A stretch of 64,000 nt of DNA from an uncultured Roseibium sp. (GCF_947494555.1 NZ_CANLVF010000011.1:60484-124483); one strand, 5' to 3'; shown: positions 27,901 to 36,310, counted from the stretch's first letter. Numbers and translations are program-made. The notes: generated by a model not told the origin, from the letters alone.

Positions 27901-29729
27901 AGGAACGCGAGTTCTTTGAAGAAACCGCTGCGTTCGAACAGGAAGAACGGGCTGCAGAGGCCGGAAAGTCGGCGGAAAGCACATCCGAACCGGAGCAACG
28001 AACCGGCGAGGTTATCCCGCTTGCCACGGCACGCCCACGTGTGGTGCCCGTAGACACGTCAGGACTTTCCCGTCCCGAACGCCAGGCTTTCCGCAAGATC
28101 GCCGAAGCGCTCGGTGCGCGGCTGGAAGGTGACCTGGAAGACTTCGACGCACCGGACCCGGAAGAAGAAGAGCCGCTTGACGATCTTCCGCCCGAAGTCC
28201 CCGAAGCCGGGCCGATCGATCCCACGCTGCTTGACCGGCTGCCGATCGGGATTTCAATCGTGCATGACCGCGAAGTGCTCTACGCCAACAAGGCGCTGTT
28301 GAAGCTACTCGGCTACACATCCGTCACCGCACTGTCGGAGGCTGGTGGCCTTGAAGCACTCTTCATCGACGACACGGATGAACTCACCGATGCCGTCGGT
28401 GTCGACGGTGAGGTCGATGAGGCCATGAAAGTCCGGCTCGCCGACGGTGGCGTCATGAACGTGGATGCGCACATGCATTCGGTTCCGTGGAACGGCAGCC
28501 GCGGCCTGATGATTTCCATAAGCGAACGTCCCTCCGCGCGAACACCAGCAGATTCTGTTCCCGCTTCTCCGAACTTTTTTGCGGAAGTCCGCTCCGAACT
28601 GGACAATGCGCGCGACCAGATCGCGGAAATGGATACGATCCTGGAGACTGCGACTGACGGCGTGCTCGTGCTCGATCAGCACGGGACGATCGTTAAGGTC
28701 AACGGATCCGCAGAGGCCCTTTTCAGCGCGAACCGGGCCGACATGATCGGCGCGCCCTTTACCGAATTCCTGGCGCCGGAAAGCCACCGCGCCGCAACGG
28801 ACTATCTCGACGGCCTTTCAAAGAACGGCGTTGCCAGCATCTTGAATGACGGCCGCGAAGTTCTCGGTCAGGTCCCTACCGGCGGCCTCATCCCGCTCTT
28901 CATGACCATGGGCCGGATCACCAGCCGCAACGACGATGCGAAATACTGCGCAGTCCTGCGCGACATCACCCAATGGAAAACCGCCGAAGAAGAGCTGACC
29001 CAGGCCAAGCGGCAAGCGGAAAACGCCAGTTCGCAGAAGTCTGATTTCCTGGCCAAGATCAGCCACGAAATCCGCACGCCCCTGAACGCGATCATCGGCT
29101 TTTCCGAAGTGATGATGGAAGAGCGCTTCGGTGCGATCGGGAACGACCGGTACAAGGATTACCTTAAAGACATCAGAACATCGGGCTCCCACATCATGAG
29201 CCTGATCAACGACCTTCTTGATCTGTCGAAGATCGAGGCGGGAAAGCTCGATTTGCAATTCAGCGCGGTATCGACGAACGAGGTGATCAACGAGTGCGTT
29301 GCCCTGATGCAGCCGCAAGCCAACCGGGAACGGGTGATTATCCGGGCAAGTCTTCCGGAATCAGTGCCGGATGTCGTCGCCGATCCGCGCTCATTGCGCC
29401 AGATCGTCCTCAACCTTCTTTCCAACGGCATCAAGTACAACAAATCCGGCGGGCAGGTGATCCTCTCGACAGCGCTTGAAAGCAACGGAGAGGTTGCTCT
29501 CAGGGTGCGGGACACGGGAACAGGAATGACGGCAAAGCAGCTGACGGCTGCACTGGAACCTTTCCGCCAACTGCATACGGCCAGCCGCGGGGGCGGAACA
29601 GGACTTGGCCTGCCGTTGACCAAGGCTCTGGTGGAGGCCAATCGGGCGAGCTTTCACATCGATTCCACACCGGACCAGGGTACGCTGGTGGAAATTGTCT
29701 TCCCGACGCAAAGGGTCCTGTCTGAATAG
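24918..29729 (+). CDS. PdhS/DivJ/PleC-type cell-cycle histidine kinase with giant acidic insert
   Basis: A soluble kinase of about 1603 residues. The regions are: N-terminal PAS-like (about 5-200); acidic region I (about 204-380); a PAS-like block VVDGFVFQPRRRP to VCRTSDA (about 381-500); acidic II (517-672); a short hydrophobic patch LGASAAALVGSLSMF (about 680); acidic III (706-1030); PAS domains at about 1100-1205 and 1235-1350; HisKA with FLAKISHEIRTPLNAIIGFSE (H1383); and HATPase with NLLSNGIKYN and GGGTGLGLPLTKAL. The HisKA/HATPase pattern is that of kinases acting on DivK/PleD. The ATG at 24918, with GGAG 8 bases before, is preferred to an in-frame ATG at 24819. The name pdhS is by resemblance only. 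Confidence 0.9.
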   Translation: MDNQTQSFLELSAMKDLVQIAADKRAAWLWSADGAKILWSNAAGAAFFSAQSVTELSALTALERSPARPHIARIAQSGLTDRFSIDRLRFYRGLRVMLLTCQCKRVELPDGGTAALIVCSDKGLALTKEPIPAFAQLLRSDGKTVFLMSDETVDETFGALTGTPEALELPQGQRVLFGPLDLNGSYHDSGILQIPAGPRIIVLQDAPLSDETAPEKSDIETDEAPAPIISPVVATSEDVADVDTVDETAREDAQPEDAETLATDAAADEASQEYEPEINTSDGANIDETPEPVDTDADNDLQENAPDADMTSAPESETDTPEDASGVDAETSSAAADPSEPDEAPDAEDTGEPDSDTDEIAAETESSEDEPLHSDNVPDDADVVDGFVFQPRRRPVRFAWKMDIEQRFTFLSDEFAEVLGPDATNIVGATWADVSEKFGLDPRGNIARALDRRDTWSGKTVAWPVTGAALRVPVDMAALPAFDRNRKFEGYRGFGVCRTSDAVQDPDGFIPVSIIAPAAVASDEMPSTEPDEADGAEDIADLQEDAADSDEHAPLTADPNDAPADEDASALHIETEPEDQLEASPEESEEHAEIDGDDRLSENDADSVDEDLEENADLSDTVTSDAAGDSSDEVPDHEQSEANDAETSEEPSKEVSPENGSAEQDLSDLKPTPPNSLGGRTFLGASAAALVGSLSMFKGKKDAKPAEPVNDREPVPETAEHSDSEATAGTDDLSEDLKNAAAALDAVLEDDDSETEAESENLDSAPEHSEEIDNPVTSDEADIASEVDENEIGESDEAPELSDDAPSEENSYAGGDIAGTLEDVTADDRDPEDEASEGDIESAIAEHQAEEGIESEAVGEPENDSADDEAEVPVGIAGPAALKPAEIESAVKSLAKSYKQSDAKPRDLFDETPEESSADQDTHEESVEENKVEETLDSDLLPDDVPAADLDADEASDDGSQEVADETHDDDESDDADQPSADLLPEIDEDPALDEEREFFEETAAFEQEERAAEAGKSAESTSEPEQRTGEVIPLATARPRVVPVDTSGLSRPERQAFRKIAEALGARLEGDLEDFDAPDPEEEEPLDDLPPEVPEAGPIDPTLLDRLPIGISIVHDREVLYANKALLKLLGYTSVTALSEAGGLEALFIDDTDELTDAVGVDGEVDEAMKVRLADGGVMNVDAHMHSVPWNGSRGLMISISERPSARTPADSVPASPNFFAEVRSELDNARDQIAEMDTILETATDGVLVLDQHGTIVKVNGSAEALFSANRADMIGAPFTEFLAPESHRAATDYLDGLSKNGVASILNDGREVLGQVPTGGLIPLFMTMGRITSRNDDAKYCAVLRDITQWKTAEEELTQAKRQAENASSQKSDFLAKISHEIRTPLNAIIGFSEVMMEERFGAIGNDRYKDYLKDIRTSGSHIMSLINDLLDLSKIEAGKLDLQFSAVSTNEVINECVALMQPQANRERVIIRASLPESVPDVVADPRSLRQIVLNLLSNGIKYNKSGGQVILSTALESNGEVALRVRDTGTGMTAKQLTAALEPFRQLHTASRGGGTGLGLPLTKALVEANRASFHIDSTPDQGTLVEIVFPTQRVLSE

Positions 29730-29945
29730 CGCTACCCTTGCACGCCAGCATTCCTTGCAAAGGCCGAACCGGACCGACGCCTGCGCCGGTCGAACCGGTG
29801 CTTGTCCCCCCAAAATGCACCGATCACGTTTTCGTGATCACTCGATTTCGAACGCAAGACCCCGTCGGACAAGCAAAAAGTAGAGGTTTAAACTCCTGTT
29901 TTCTCTTTGATTTTTGATCATAATAGTGGAGTGAAAACCTCCAGT

Positions 29946-29968
29946 TAGTTTTGAATCATTCTAAACTA
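29946..29968 (+). promoter_or_regulatory. Irr-type iron control element (ICE)
   Basis: The core TTTTGAATCATTCTAAA (29949-29965) differs at one position from the Irr consensus TTTAGAA-N3-TTCTAAA. It sits in a 23-base near-perfect palindrome (only positions 7/17 and the central base break symmetry). It ends about 19 bases before a -35 element, an activator-like position. Irr links iron and haem status to transcription in Alphaproteobacteria. Confidence 0.75.
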
Positions 29969-29986
29969 TTGATTTCATTATATTTA

Positions 29987-30015
29987 TTGACTTGCCCCAG
30001 CCTTCGCGACATAGT
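29987..30015 (+). promoter_or_regulatory. Sigma-70 type promoter of fbpA
   Basis: TTGACT at 29987-29992 and CATAGT at 30010-30015 are separated by 17 bases. Transcription would start near 30022, about 60 bases before the fbpA ATG, just downstream of the Irr-type box. Confidence 0.6.
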
Positions 30016-30081
30016 CCCGCTCAATCGCAACGGCCCTGAAGCCTGAAGCGATAAGAAACATTCGATCTCCGGGAGAGTTCT

Positions 30082-31125
30082 ATGCGTTCCACCCTCCGTG
30101 CCCTGACAGGCGCGTTCGTTCTGACCTCAGCCGCCTTTGCCGCTGCCCCGGCAACTGCCGACGGCGAAGTCAATATCTACTCCTATCGTCAGCCATTTCT
30201 GATCCAGCCGCTGCTGGATGCCTTCACGGCTGAAACCGGTATCAAGCCGAACGTTGTGTTTGCCTCGAAGGGTCTTGGCGAGCGCATTGCCGCCGAAGGC
30301 GACAACTCGCCGGCAGATGTTCTTTTGACAGTTGATATCGGCCGATTGGATGGAGCCAAGCAGCTGGGTATCACGCAGCCGGTCGCCTCTGACGTCGTGA
30401 ACGAGAACATCCCTGCCCAGTTCCGCGATCCGGAAGGTCACTGGATCGGCCTCACCAATCGCGCGCGCATCATTTATGCGTCCAAGGACCGTGTCGATCA
30501 GGATTCCATTTCTTACGAAGAACTCGCAGACCCGAAGTGGAAGGGCCGTTTGTGTACCCGCTCGGGCCAGCATGTCTATACGATTGGTCTGATCGCCTCG
30601 ATGGTCGCCCATCACGGTGCTGAAAAAACCGAAGAGTGGTTGGCCGGGGTTCGCGACAACCTTGCACGCAAGCCGGCCGGAAACGACCGCGCACAGGTAA
30701 AGGCCATCTTTGCTGGCGAGTGCGACATTTCCATCGGCAACACCTACTACATGGGCAAGATGGAAACGAACGACAAAGAGCCTGAGCAGAAAGAATGGGC
30801 AAACTCTGTACGGATCCTGTTTCCAAACGCCGATGAACGCGGAACCCACGTCAATCTCGCTGGTATCGTTCTGGCCAAGAATGCTCCGAACAAGGACAAC
30901 GCGGTCAAGCTGATCGAGTTCCTGTCTTCGGAAAACGCACAGAAGATCTATGCCGAAACCAACTTCGAATACCCCGTGACACCGGGCGTCGAAGTGTCGG
31001 AACGGGTGCAGAGCTGGGGTGAATTGACCCCGGATGACCTGTCTCTCGCCGACATTGCCAAGAACCGCAAGACCGCCAGTGAACTGGTCGACAAGGTTGG
31101 CTTCGACAATGGGCCTGCGTCGTAA
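30082..31125 (+). CDS. fbpA: Ferric iron ABC transporter substrate-binding protein
   Basis: A 347-residue periplasmic protein with a signal peptide cleaved near APATADG. It begins with EVNIYSYRQPFLIQPLLDAF, as in FbpA/FutA/AfuA proteins, and carries the iron-binding tyrosine pair in ISIGNTYYMGKM near residue 220. It binds free Fe(III) for the permease encoded next. An Irr-type box lies upstream, which supports the iron role. A terminator-like hairpin separates it from fbpB. Confidence 0.95.
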   Translation: MRSTLRALTGAFVLTSAAFAAAPATADGEVNIYSYRQPFLIQPLLDAFTAETGIKPNVVFASKGLGERIAAEGDNSPADVLLTVDIGRLDGAKQLGITQPVASDVVNENIPAQFRDPEGHWIGLTNRARIIYASKDRVDQDSISYEELADPKWKGRLCTRSGQHVYTIGLIASMVAHHGAEKTEEWLAGVRDNLARKPAGNDRAQVKAIFAGECDISIGNTYYMGKMETNDKEPEQKEWANSVRILFPNADERGTHVNLAGIVLAKNAPNKDNAVKLIEFLSSENAQKIYAETNFEYPVTPGVEVSERVQSWGELTPDDLSLADIAKNRKTASELVDKVGFDNGPAS

Positions 31126-31148
31126 TCTGCGCTGACAAAAACTTGCGG

Positions 31149-31177
31149 AAAGCGCCGTTCGATGCGGCGCTTTTTGC
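31149..31177 (+). terminator. Terminator/attenuator between fbpA and fbpB
   Basis: AGCGCCG at 31151-31157 pairs with CGGCGCT at 31165-31171, followed by TTTTTGCTTTTTT. Read-through past this point is needed for the permease, so the hairpin probably sets a high fbpA to fbpB ratio. Confidence 0.85.
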
Positions 31178-31236
31178 TTTTTTGCGCGATTGCCGCTAGA
31201 GCTTCCTGCGAACCGTTACGAACAAAAAGACCCGCC

Positions 31237-32925
31237 TTGCTGCGCACGCCGACACACTCCATTGCAGACCGTTTCTGGCAGGTCGCGGCTATCTTTATCG
31301 CCGCGATGGTTTTACTCCCGCTCGGCGCCATTATTTGGATTGCCTTCACGCCAACCGGTGAGGTCTGGGGTCATCTCCTGAGAACTGTCCTTCCGGGCGC
31401 GGTGCAGACAACGGTGTTGCTGATGCTCGGTGTCGGCCTGACGACCGGCGTCACCGGTGTTTTGACGGCGTGGCTGGTGACAATGTGCAATTTCCCAGGG
31501 CGCAAGATTGTCGACTGGGCGCTTCTGGTTCCTCTAGCGGTTCCAACCTACATCGTCGCGTTCGCCTATGTGGAAGTGCTGGATTATACCGGGCCTGTCC
31601 AAAGCCTGATCAGGGATATCTTCGGCTTCCAGACCTCGCGGGACTACTGGTTCCCCGAAATAAGGTCGCTTGGCGGTGCGATCTTTGTCATGGGCGCTGT
31701 CCTTTATCCCTATGTCTATCTGACTGCCCGGGCCAGCTTCCTCATTCAATCGTCATCGACGCTGGACGTTTCGCGCACGCTCGGTGCTTCGCCATACGGC
31801 CTGTTCTTTCGCATTGCCCTTCCACTCGCAAGGCCGGCAATCGCGATCGGGGTGTCGCTTGCACTGATGGAATGCCTCAACGATATTGGAGCGGTCACCT
31901 TTTTCGGCGTGAAAACGCTGACCTTTTCCGTCTATGACACCTGGCTGAACCGCTCGAGCCTTGGCGGGGCTGCTCAGCTCGCGCTTGCGATGCTTGCGAT
32001 GGTTTTTCTTTTGCTCTGGCTGGAGCGTTTCGGGCGGCGCAAGCAACGCTTTGACAGCGGCGGCGGATCGAAACACCGGCCTCCGACCCGCTTCGACCTG
32101 CGAGGCGGGAAGTCTGCGCTGGCACTCAGCCTTTGCCTGTTGCCCATTATTGCCGGGTTCGTCGTTCCAGGACTGCTGCTGGCCGACCGCGCGAGCAGAC
32201 GCCTGGACGGTGTCCTTTCCTCAAACTTCATTCAGATTGTCTGGAACAGTTTCAGTCTCGCGTCCCTCGCGGCCTTTTTGACGGTCCTCATTTCGGTCTC
32301 GCTGGCCTATGCGCTGCGTCTTAACGGCAAAGGTCCACTGAAACTCGCGGTTCGTCTCGCTTCCATCGGATACGCCATTCCCGGGACCGTTCTGGCAATC
32401 GGTATTTTGATACCGCTGGCCGGCTTCGACAACTTTCTCGATGCCCGCATGGAAGCCTGGTTCGGCATCAACACCGGTCTTCTCCTGCTCGGAAGCGGAA
32501 CCGGGCTGGTCTATGCATATGTCGTCCGGTTTCTGGCTGTTTCCTATGGACAGGTGGAAGGCGGTTTCGGCCGGATCACGCCACATCTGGACATGGCGGC
32601 AAGAACGCTCGGCCGAAATAGCGGTCAAACCCTGGCGCAAGTGCATCTGCCGATCCTGAAACCGGTCCTGCTTTCCGCTGCTCTGCTCAGTTTCGTCGAT
32701 TGCATGAAAGAACTGCCGGCAACGATCCTGTTGCGTCCGTTCAATTTCGAAACCCTCGCAACGACGGTTTTCGAAGCCGCCTCCAGAGAGGCCTTTGAAG
32801 AAGCCGCCTTGCCGTCTCTGGCAATTGTTCTCGTGGGTCTGATCCCGGTCATCTATCTTGCAAATTCAAGTGCAAGCACCTTCCGCACGAAGCTCTCCGC
32901 GCGACAGGCGGAAGCTGCCGGGTAG
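31237..32925 (+). CDS. fbpB: Ferric iron ABC transporter permease (FbpB)
   Basis: A fused double permease of about 562 residues with some 12 hydrophobic segments and two binding-protein-dependent transport motifs. They are SRTLGASPYGLFFRIALPLARPAIAIG (about 180) and the second-half AARTLGRNSGQTLAQVHLPILKP (about 455); these contact the ATPase. The start is unclear. The first in-frame ATG (31162) lies inside the terminator hairpin, so I mark the TTG at 31237. No ATPase gene (fbpC) follows, so the nucleotide-binding subunit must come from elsewhere. Confidence 0.9.
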   Translation: MLRTPTHSIADRFWQVAAIFIAAMVLLPLGAIIWIAFTPTGEVWGHLLRTVLPGAVQTTVLLMLGVGLTTGVTGVLTAWLVTMCNFPGRKIVDWALLVPLAVPTYIVAFAYVEVLDYTGPVQSLIRDIFGFQTSRDYWFPEIRSLGGAIFVMGAVLYPYVYLTARASFLIQSSSTLDVSRTLGASPYGLFFRIALPLARPAIAIGVSLALMECLNDIGAVTFFGVKTLTFSVYDTWLNRSSLGGAAQLALAMLAMVFLLLWLERFGRRKQRFDSGGGSKHRPPTRFDLRGGKSALALSLCLLPIIAGFVVPGLLLADRASRRLDGVLSSNFIQIVWNSFSLASLAAFLTVLISVSLAYALRLNGKGPLKLAVRLASIGYAIPGTVLAIGILIPLAGFDNFLDARMEAWFGINTGLLLLGSGTGLVYAYVVRFLAVSYGQVEGGFGRITPHLDMAARTLGRNSGQTLAQVHLPILKPVLLSAALLSFVDCMKELPATILLRPFNFETLATTVFEAASREAFEEAALPSLAIVLVGLIPVIYLANSSASTFRTKLSARQAEAAG

Positions 32926-33014
32926 GCTTTTACCGCTCACCTTCATCTTGACAGGGTGGGTCCAAGTCGTCCCAATGGCGGCACTGCTCAGACCACTACC
33001 GGGACGTGTTTTCC

Positions 33015-34841
33015 ATGGACAAAAAACATCAGATCAATCTCTGGTATGCCTTTATCGCGATGATGCTGGTACTGATGTTCCAAAGCTGGTGGACGACTTA
33101 CAAGACCGTCGAGCCGATCCCCTACAGTCAGTTTGAACAGTACCTGAAAGACAAGAAGATCGAGGAAATCTCGATCAAGGAAAACACCATCGAGGGCAAG
33201 TTCAAGGAACCCTTGAAGGATGGCAAGCAGTATTTTGTCACGACGCGTGTCGACATTCCGCTCGCCGAAGAGCTTACCAAATACGACGTCAAGTTCACCG
33301 GTATCGTCCAGAGCACCTTTATCCGGGACATCATGTCCTGGGTGCTTCCTGTCCTGTTGTTCTTCGGATTGTGGATGTTCTTCATTCGCCGGATCGCGGA
33401 AAAACAGGGCATTGGCGGCATGATGACGGTCGGCAAGTCCAAGGCCAAGGTCTATGTCGAGACCGATGTCGACGTCCGCTTCGACAATGTCGCGGGTGTC
33501 GACGAGGCCAAGCGTGAGCTCAAGGAAGTCGTCGACTTTCTGAAAGATCCCACATCCTATGGCCGCCTCGGCGCGCATGTTCCCAAAGGCATTCTTCTTG
33601 TGGGGCCTCCCGGAACAGGGAAAACTCTTCTCGCCCGTGCCGTGGCCGGCGAAGCGGCGGTGCCGTTCTTTTCCATTTCAGGATCTGAATTCGTCGAAAT
33701 GTTCGTCGGGGTTGGCGCTGCCCGTGTCCGCGACCTGTTCGAACAGGCGCGCAAGGCAGCCCCCGCCATCATCTTCATCGACGAACTCGATGCACTGGGG
33801 CGCGCGCGCTCCAGTGGCGCAATGGGCACGAATGACGAAAAGGAACAGACGCTCAATCAGCTCCTGACCGAACTTGACGGGTTCGATCCGTCGAGCGGCA
33901 TCATTCTTCTTGCAGCAACAAACCGGCCCGAAATCCTCGACCCGGCCCTGTTGCGTGCCGGGCGCTTCGACCGGCAGGTGCTTGTCGACCGGCCGGACAA
34001 GTCCGGGCGCAGGGCAATCCTGGACGTTCACATCAAGAAGATCGTTCTGGACCCGAACACAGACCTTGATCAGATCGCACAGCTCACGGCCGGGTTTTCA
34101 GGCGCTGACCTCGCAACGCTCGTGAACGAAGCCGCCCTCCTGGCGACGCGGCGCAAGGCGGAGGCCGTGACCTTGCAGGACTTCAACGAAGCCGTTGAGC
34201 GCGTGGTTGCCGGGCTGGAAAAACGCAGCCGCATCCTGTCTGAAAAGGAGCGCAAGACCGTGGCTTTTCACGAGATGGGTCATGCGCTGGTCGCGGCAAA
34301 CCTTGAAGGCTGCGATCCCGTTCACAAGATCTCCATCATCCCGCGCGGCATCGGCGCTCTCGGTTACACGATGCAGCGGCCAACGGAAGACCGTTTTCTC
34401 TTGTCCACGCAGGACCTGGAGAACCGCATGGCCGTCTTGATGGGCGGACGCGCGGCGGAGGAGATTGTCTTCAGTGAGATTTCGACCGGCGCGTCAGACG
34501 ATTTGCAGAAGGTGACGGAGGTCGCTCGCGACATGGTCATGCGCTACGGCATGGAGAACGCGCTCGGAAACCGCGCCTACGCAACACAGCGCCAGAACTT
34601 CCTGGGCCAACCTGCCGGCGATGTCGCCGAAGTCTCTCCTGACACCCAGAGGGAAATCGATCTTGCGATCAAGACACGGGTGGAAGCTGCTTTCATGCAG
34701 GCCAAGGAGCTCTTGAACGAACATCGTTCCGAACTTGACGAAGGTGCCGGTCTGCTGCTGTCCAAAGAAACGCTCACAGACACGGATTTTCCGGCAATCC
34801 GCCCGATTGCCGAACGGCGTGAAAACCAGGCTGCCGAATAA
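33015..34841 (+). CDS. ftsH: ATP-dependent zinc metalloprotease FtsH, accessory paralogue
   Basis: 608 residues. Two N-terminal membrane segments (about 8-25 and 100-118) flank a periplasmic domain of about 75 residues. The AAA+ domain has GPPGTGKT, Walker B IIFIDELDALG, the pore loop FVGVG and the second region of homology NRPEILDPALLRAGRFDR. The peptidase has HEMGH (usually HEAGH). The length is about 30 short of typical alphaproteobacterial FtsH and the C-terminal tail is brief. It is probably a second copy beside a housekeeping ftsH. The ATG at 33015 with GGGACG before it is preferred over the GTG at 33006. Confidence 0.93.
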   Translation: MDKKHQINLWYAFIAMMLVLMFQSWWTTYKTVEPIPYSQFEQYLKDKKIEEISIKENTIEGKFKEPLKDGKQYFVTTRVDIPLAEELTKYDVKFTGIVQSTFIRDIMSWVLPVLLFFGLWMFFIRRIAEKQGIGGMMTVGKSKAKVYVETDVDVRFDNVAGVDEAKRELKEVVDFLKDPTSYGRLGAHVPKGILLVGPPGTGKTLLARAVAGEAAVPFFSISGSEFVEMFVGVGAARVRDLFEQARKAAPAIIFIDELDALGRARSSGAMGTNDEKEQTLNQLLTELDGFDPSSGIILLAATNRPEILDPALLRAGRFDRQVLVDRPDKSGRRAILDVHIKKIVLDPNTDLDQIAQLTAGFSGADLATLVNEAALLATRRKAEAVTLQDFNEAVERVVAGLEKRSRILSEKERKTVAFHEMGHALVAANLEGCDPVHKISIIPRGIGALGYTMQRPTEDRFLLSTQDLENRMAVLMGGRAAEEIVFSEISTGASDDLQKVTEVARDMVMRYGMENALGNRAYATQRQNFLGQPAGDVAEVSPDTQREIDLAIKTRVEAAFMQAKELLNEHRSELDEGAGLLLSKETLTDTDFPAIRPIAERRENQAAE

Positions 34842-34907
34842 CCTTTTAAAGGGCATGGCGCGTGATTTTTTGCAAAGCCCGCCCTCTTCCCGCTTTGTCT
34901 GAATGAC

Positions 34908-34939
34908 AAAGGCGCCGTCACGGCTGTGACGGCGCCTTT
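34908..34939. terminator. Bidirectional terminator between ftsH and scoB
   Basis: AAAGGCGCCGTCAC (34908-34921) pairs perfectly over 14 bases with 34926-34939 around a GGCT loop. A/T runs on both flanks let it serve the convergent genes on both sides. Confidence 0.9.
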
Positions 34940-34975
34940 CAAAGGTTTTCAGATCAGAGGATCATGCGTCTTTGT

Positions 34976-35602
34976 TCAGACGATCGTTGCCTGCGTCTTG
35001 TCCTTGACTTCATCAAGCGTCACGTCGGGTGCCAGTTCAACGACCTTGAGGCCGCCTTCTGCAACGTCGAAGACACCAAAGTTTGTTATGATGCGGTCAA
35101 CGCATTTGACGCCGGTGAGCGGCAACGTGCAGTCCTTCAGGAGTTTCGGATCGCCCGCCTTGGAAGTGTGATCCATGATCACGACAACGCGTTTCACACC
35201 TGCCACCAGATCCATGGCACCGCCCATGCCCTTGACCATCTTTCCCGGGATCATCCAGTTGGCAAGGTCGCCGGATTCCGCCACTTCCATGGCACCCAGG
35301 ATCGACAGATCGATGTGACCGCCGCGGATCATGCCGAAACTGTCGGCAGAGGAGAAGTAGCTCGTCTGCGGCAATTCGGTGATGGTTTGCTTCCCGGCAT
35401 TGATCAGGTCTGCATCGACTTCGTCATCGGTCGGGAACGGGCCCATGCCGAGCATGCCGTTTTCCGACTGGAGCGTTACATGAACGCCCTCCGGAATGTA
35501 GTTGGAGACAAGGGTCGGGATACCGATCCCAAGGTTCACATAGAAACCGTCTTCCAGTTCCTGCGCGGCGCGCTTCGCCATGTCATCACGTGTCCAGGCC
35601 AT
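34976..35602 (-). CDS. scoB: 3-oxoacid CoA-transferase subunit B
   Basis: 208 residues of the CoA-transferase beta fold with GIGIPTLVSNYIPEGVHVTLQSENGMLGMGP. The glutamate of SENG is the catalytic residue that forms the CoA thioester. With ScoA it moves CoA between succinyl-CoA and acetoacetate, for ketone body or PHB breakdown, which fits the phasins of the same window. GAGGAGG precedes the ATG. The stop codon of scoA is 12 bases upstream. Confidence 0.93.
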   Translation of the reverse strand: MAWTRDDMAKRAAQELEDGFYVNLGIGIPTLVSNYIPEGVHVTLQSENGMLGMGPFPTDDEVDADLINAGKQTITELPQTSYFSSADSFGMIRGGHIDLSILGAMEVAESGDLANWMIPGKMVKGMGGAMDLVAGVKRVVVIMDHTSKAGDPKLLKDCTLPLTGVKCVDRIITNFGVFDVAEGGLKVVELAPDVTLDEVKDKTQATIV

Positions 35603-35614
35603 GATGTATCCTCC

Positions 35615-36310
35615 TCAGGCTGCGCGCGTCGTGCGCTTTTCAATACGTTTTTCATGATCGCCGACGATAATGCGGTCAACGAAAATACCGGCGGTGTGGA
35701 TGTTGTCGGCATCCAGTTCGCCGATCTCGACCACCTCCTCGACTTCCACAACGCAGACCTTGCCGGCCGTTGCCATCATCGGATTGAAATTGCGGGCCGT
35801 TTTCCGGTAAATCAGGTTGCCTTCCTTGTCGGCTTTCCAGGCCTTGACGAGGGAGATGTCCGCCACCAGTCCCGTTTCCATGATGTAGGTTTCGCCGTCA
35901 AAATCCTTGTGTTCCTTGCCTTCGGCGATCAGCGTCCCAACGCCGGTCTTGGTGTAGAAACCCGGGATACCAGCGCCGCCGGCGCGAATGCGCTCCGCCA
36001 GCGTTCCCTGCGGATTGAATTCCAGCTCCAGCTCGCCGTTCAGATACTGCTTTTCGAACGTGGCGTTCTCGCCGACATAGGATGAGACCATTTTTTTGAT
36101 CTGGCGTGTCTGCAGCAAAAGACCGAGGCCGAAGTCGTCGACGCCTGCATTGTTGGAGATTGCGGTTATGTCATTGGCTCCGGAGTCCCGGAGCGCAACG
36201 ATCAGATTTTCCGGAATGCCGCAAAGGCCGAACCCACCAGCCATCACCGTCATGCCGTCAAAGGTCAGCCCGTCCAGGGCGGCCTTTGCGTCCGGATAAA
36301 TTTTGTTCAT
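35615..36310 (-). CDS. scoA: 3-oxoacid CoA-transferase subunit A
   Basis: 231 residues with the alpha-subunit CoA-binding motif GMTVMAGGFGLCGIPENLI near the N-terminus and GGAGIPGFYTKTGVGT in the middle. It forms the heteromeric succinyl-CoA:acetoacetate CoA-transferase with ScoB. GGGAGTG precedes the ATG. The first gene of a two-gene operon; no regulator is adjacent. Confidence 0.93.
   Translation of the reverse strand: MNKIYPDAKAALDGLTFDGMTVMAGGFGLCGIPENLIVALRDSGANDITAISNNAGVDDFGLGLLLQTRQIKKMVSSYVGENATFEKQYLNGELELEFNPQGTLAERIRAGGAGIPGFYTKTGVGTLIAEGKEHKDFDGETYIMETGLVADISLVKAWKADKEGNLIYRKTARNFNPMMATAGKVCVVEVEEVVEIGELDADNIHTAGIFVDRIIVGDHEKRIEKRTTRAA

Larger units (their letters stand above)
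29730..30081. other. Intergenic leader of the iron uptake genes
   Basis: No gene is seen in these 352 bases. They hold a small hairpin GATCACG-TTTT-CGTGATC (29822-29839), an AT-rich tract, the Irr-type box at 29946-29968 and a sigma-70 like promoter at 29987-30015. About 65 bases of leader with GGGAGAG lie before the fbpA start. Confidence 0.6.

Noticed and set aside
25730..28320. Long Ser/Arg-rich open frames antisense to the acidic kinase region
   Set aside because: They mirror the Asp/Glu/Ala codon bias of the kinase gene on the other strand and have no start signals.
29822..29841. GTGATCAC core in a hairpin as another GntR site
   Set aside because: It is part of the GATCACG/CGTGATC stem 110 bases after the kinase gene and far from the polyamine genes.
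34964..36085. Long plus-strand open frame over scoB/scoA
   Set aside because: The minus-strand genes have catalytic motifs, ribosome sites and operon spacing; the antisense product matches nothing.
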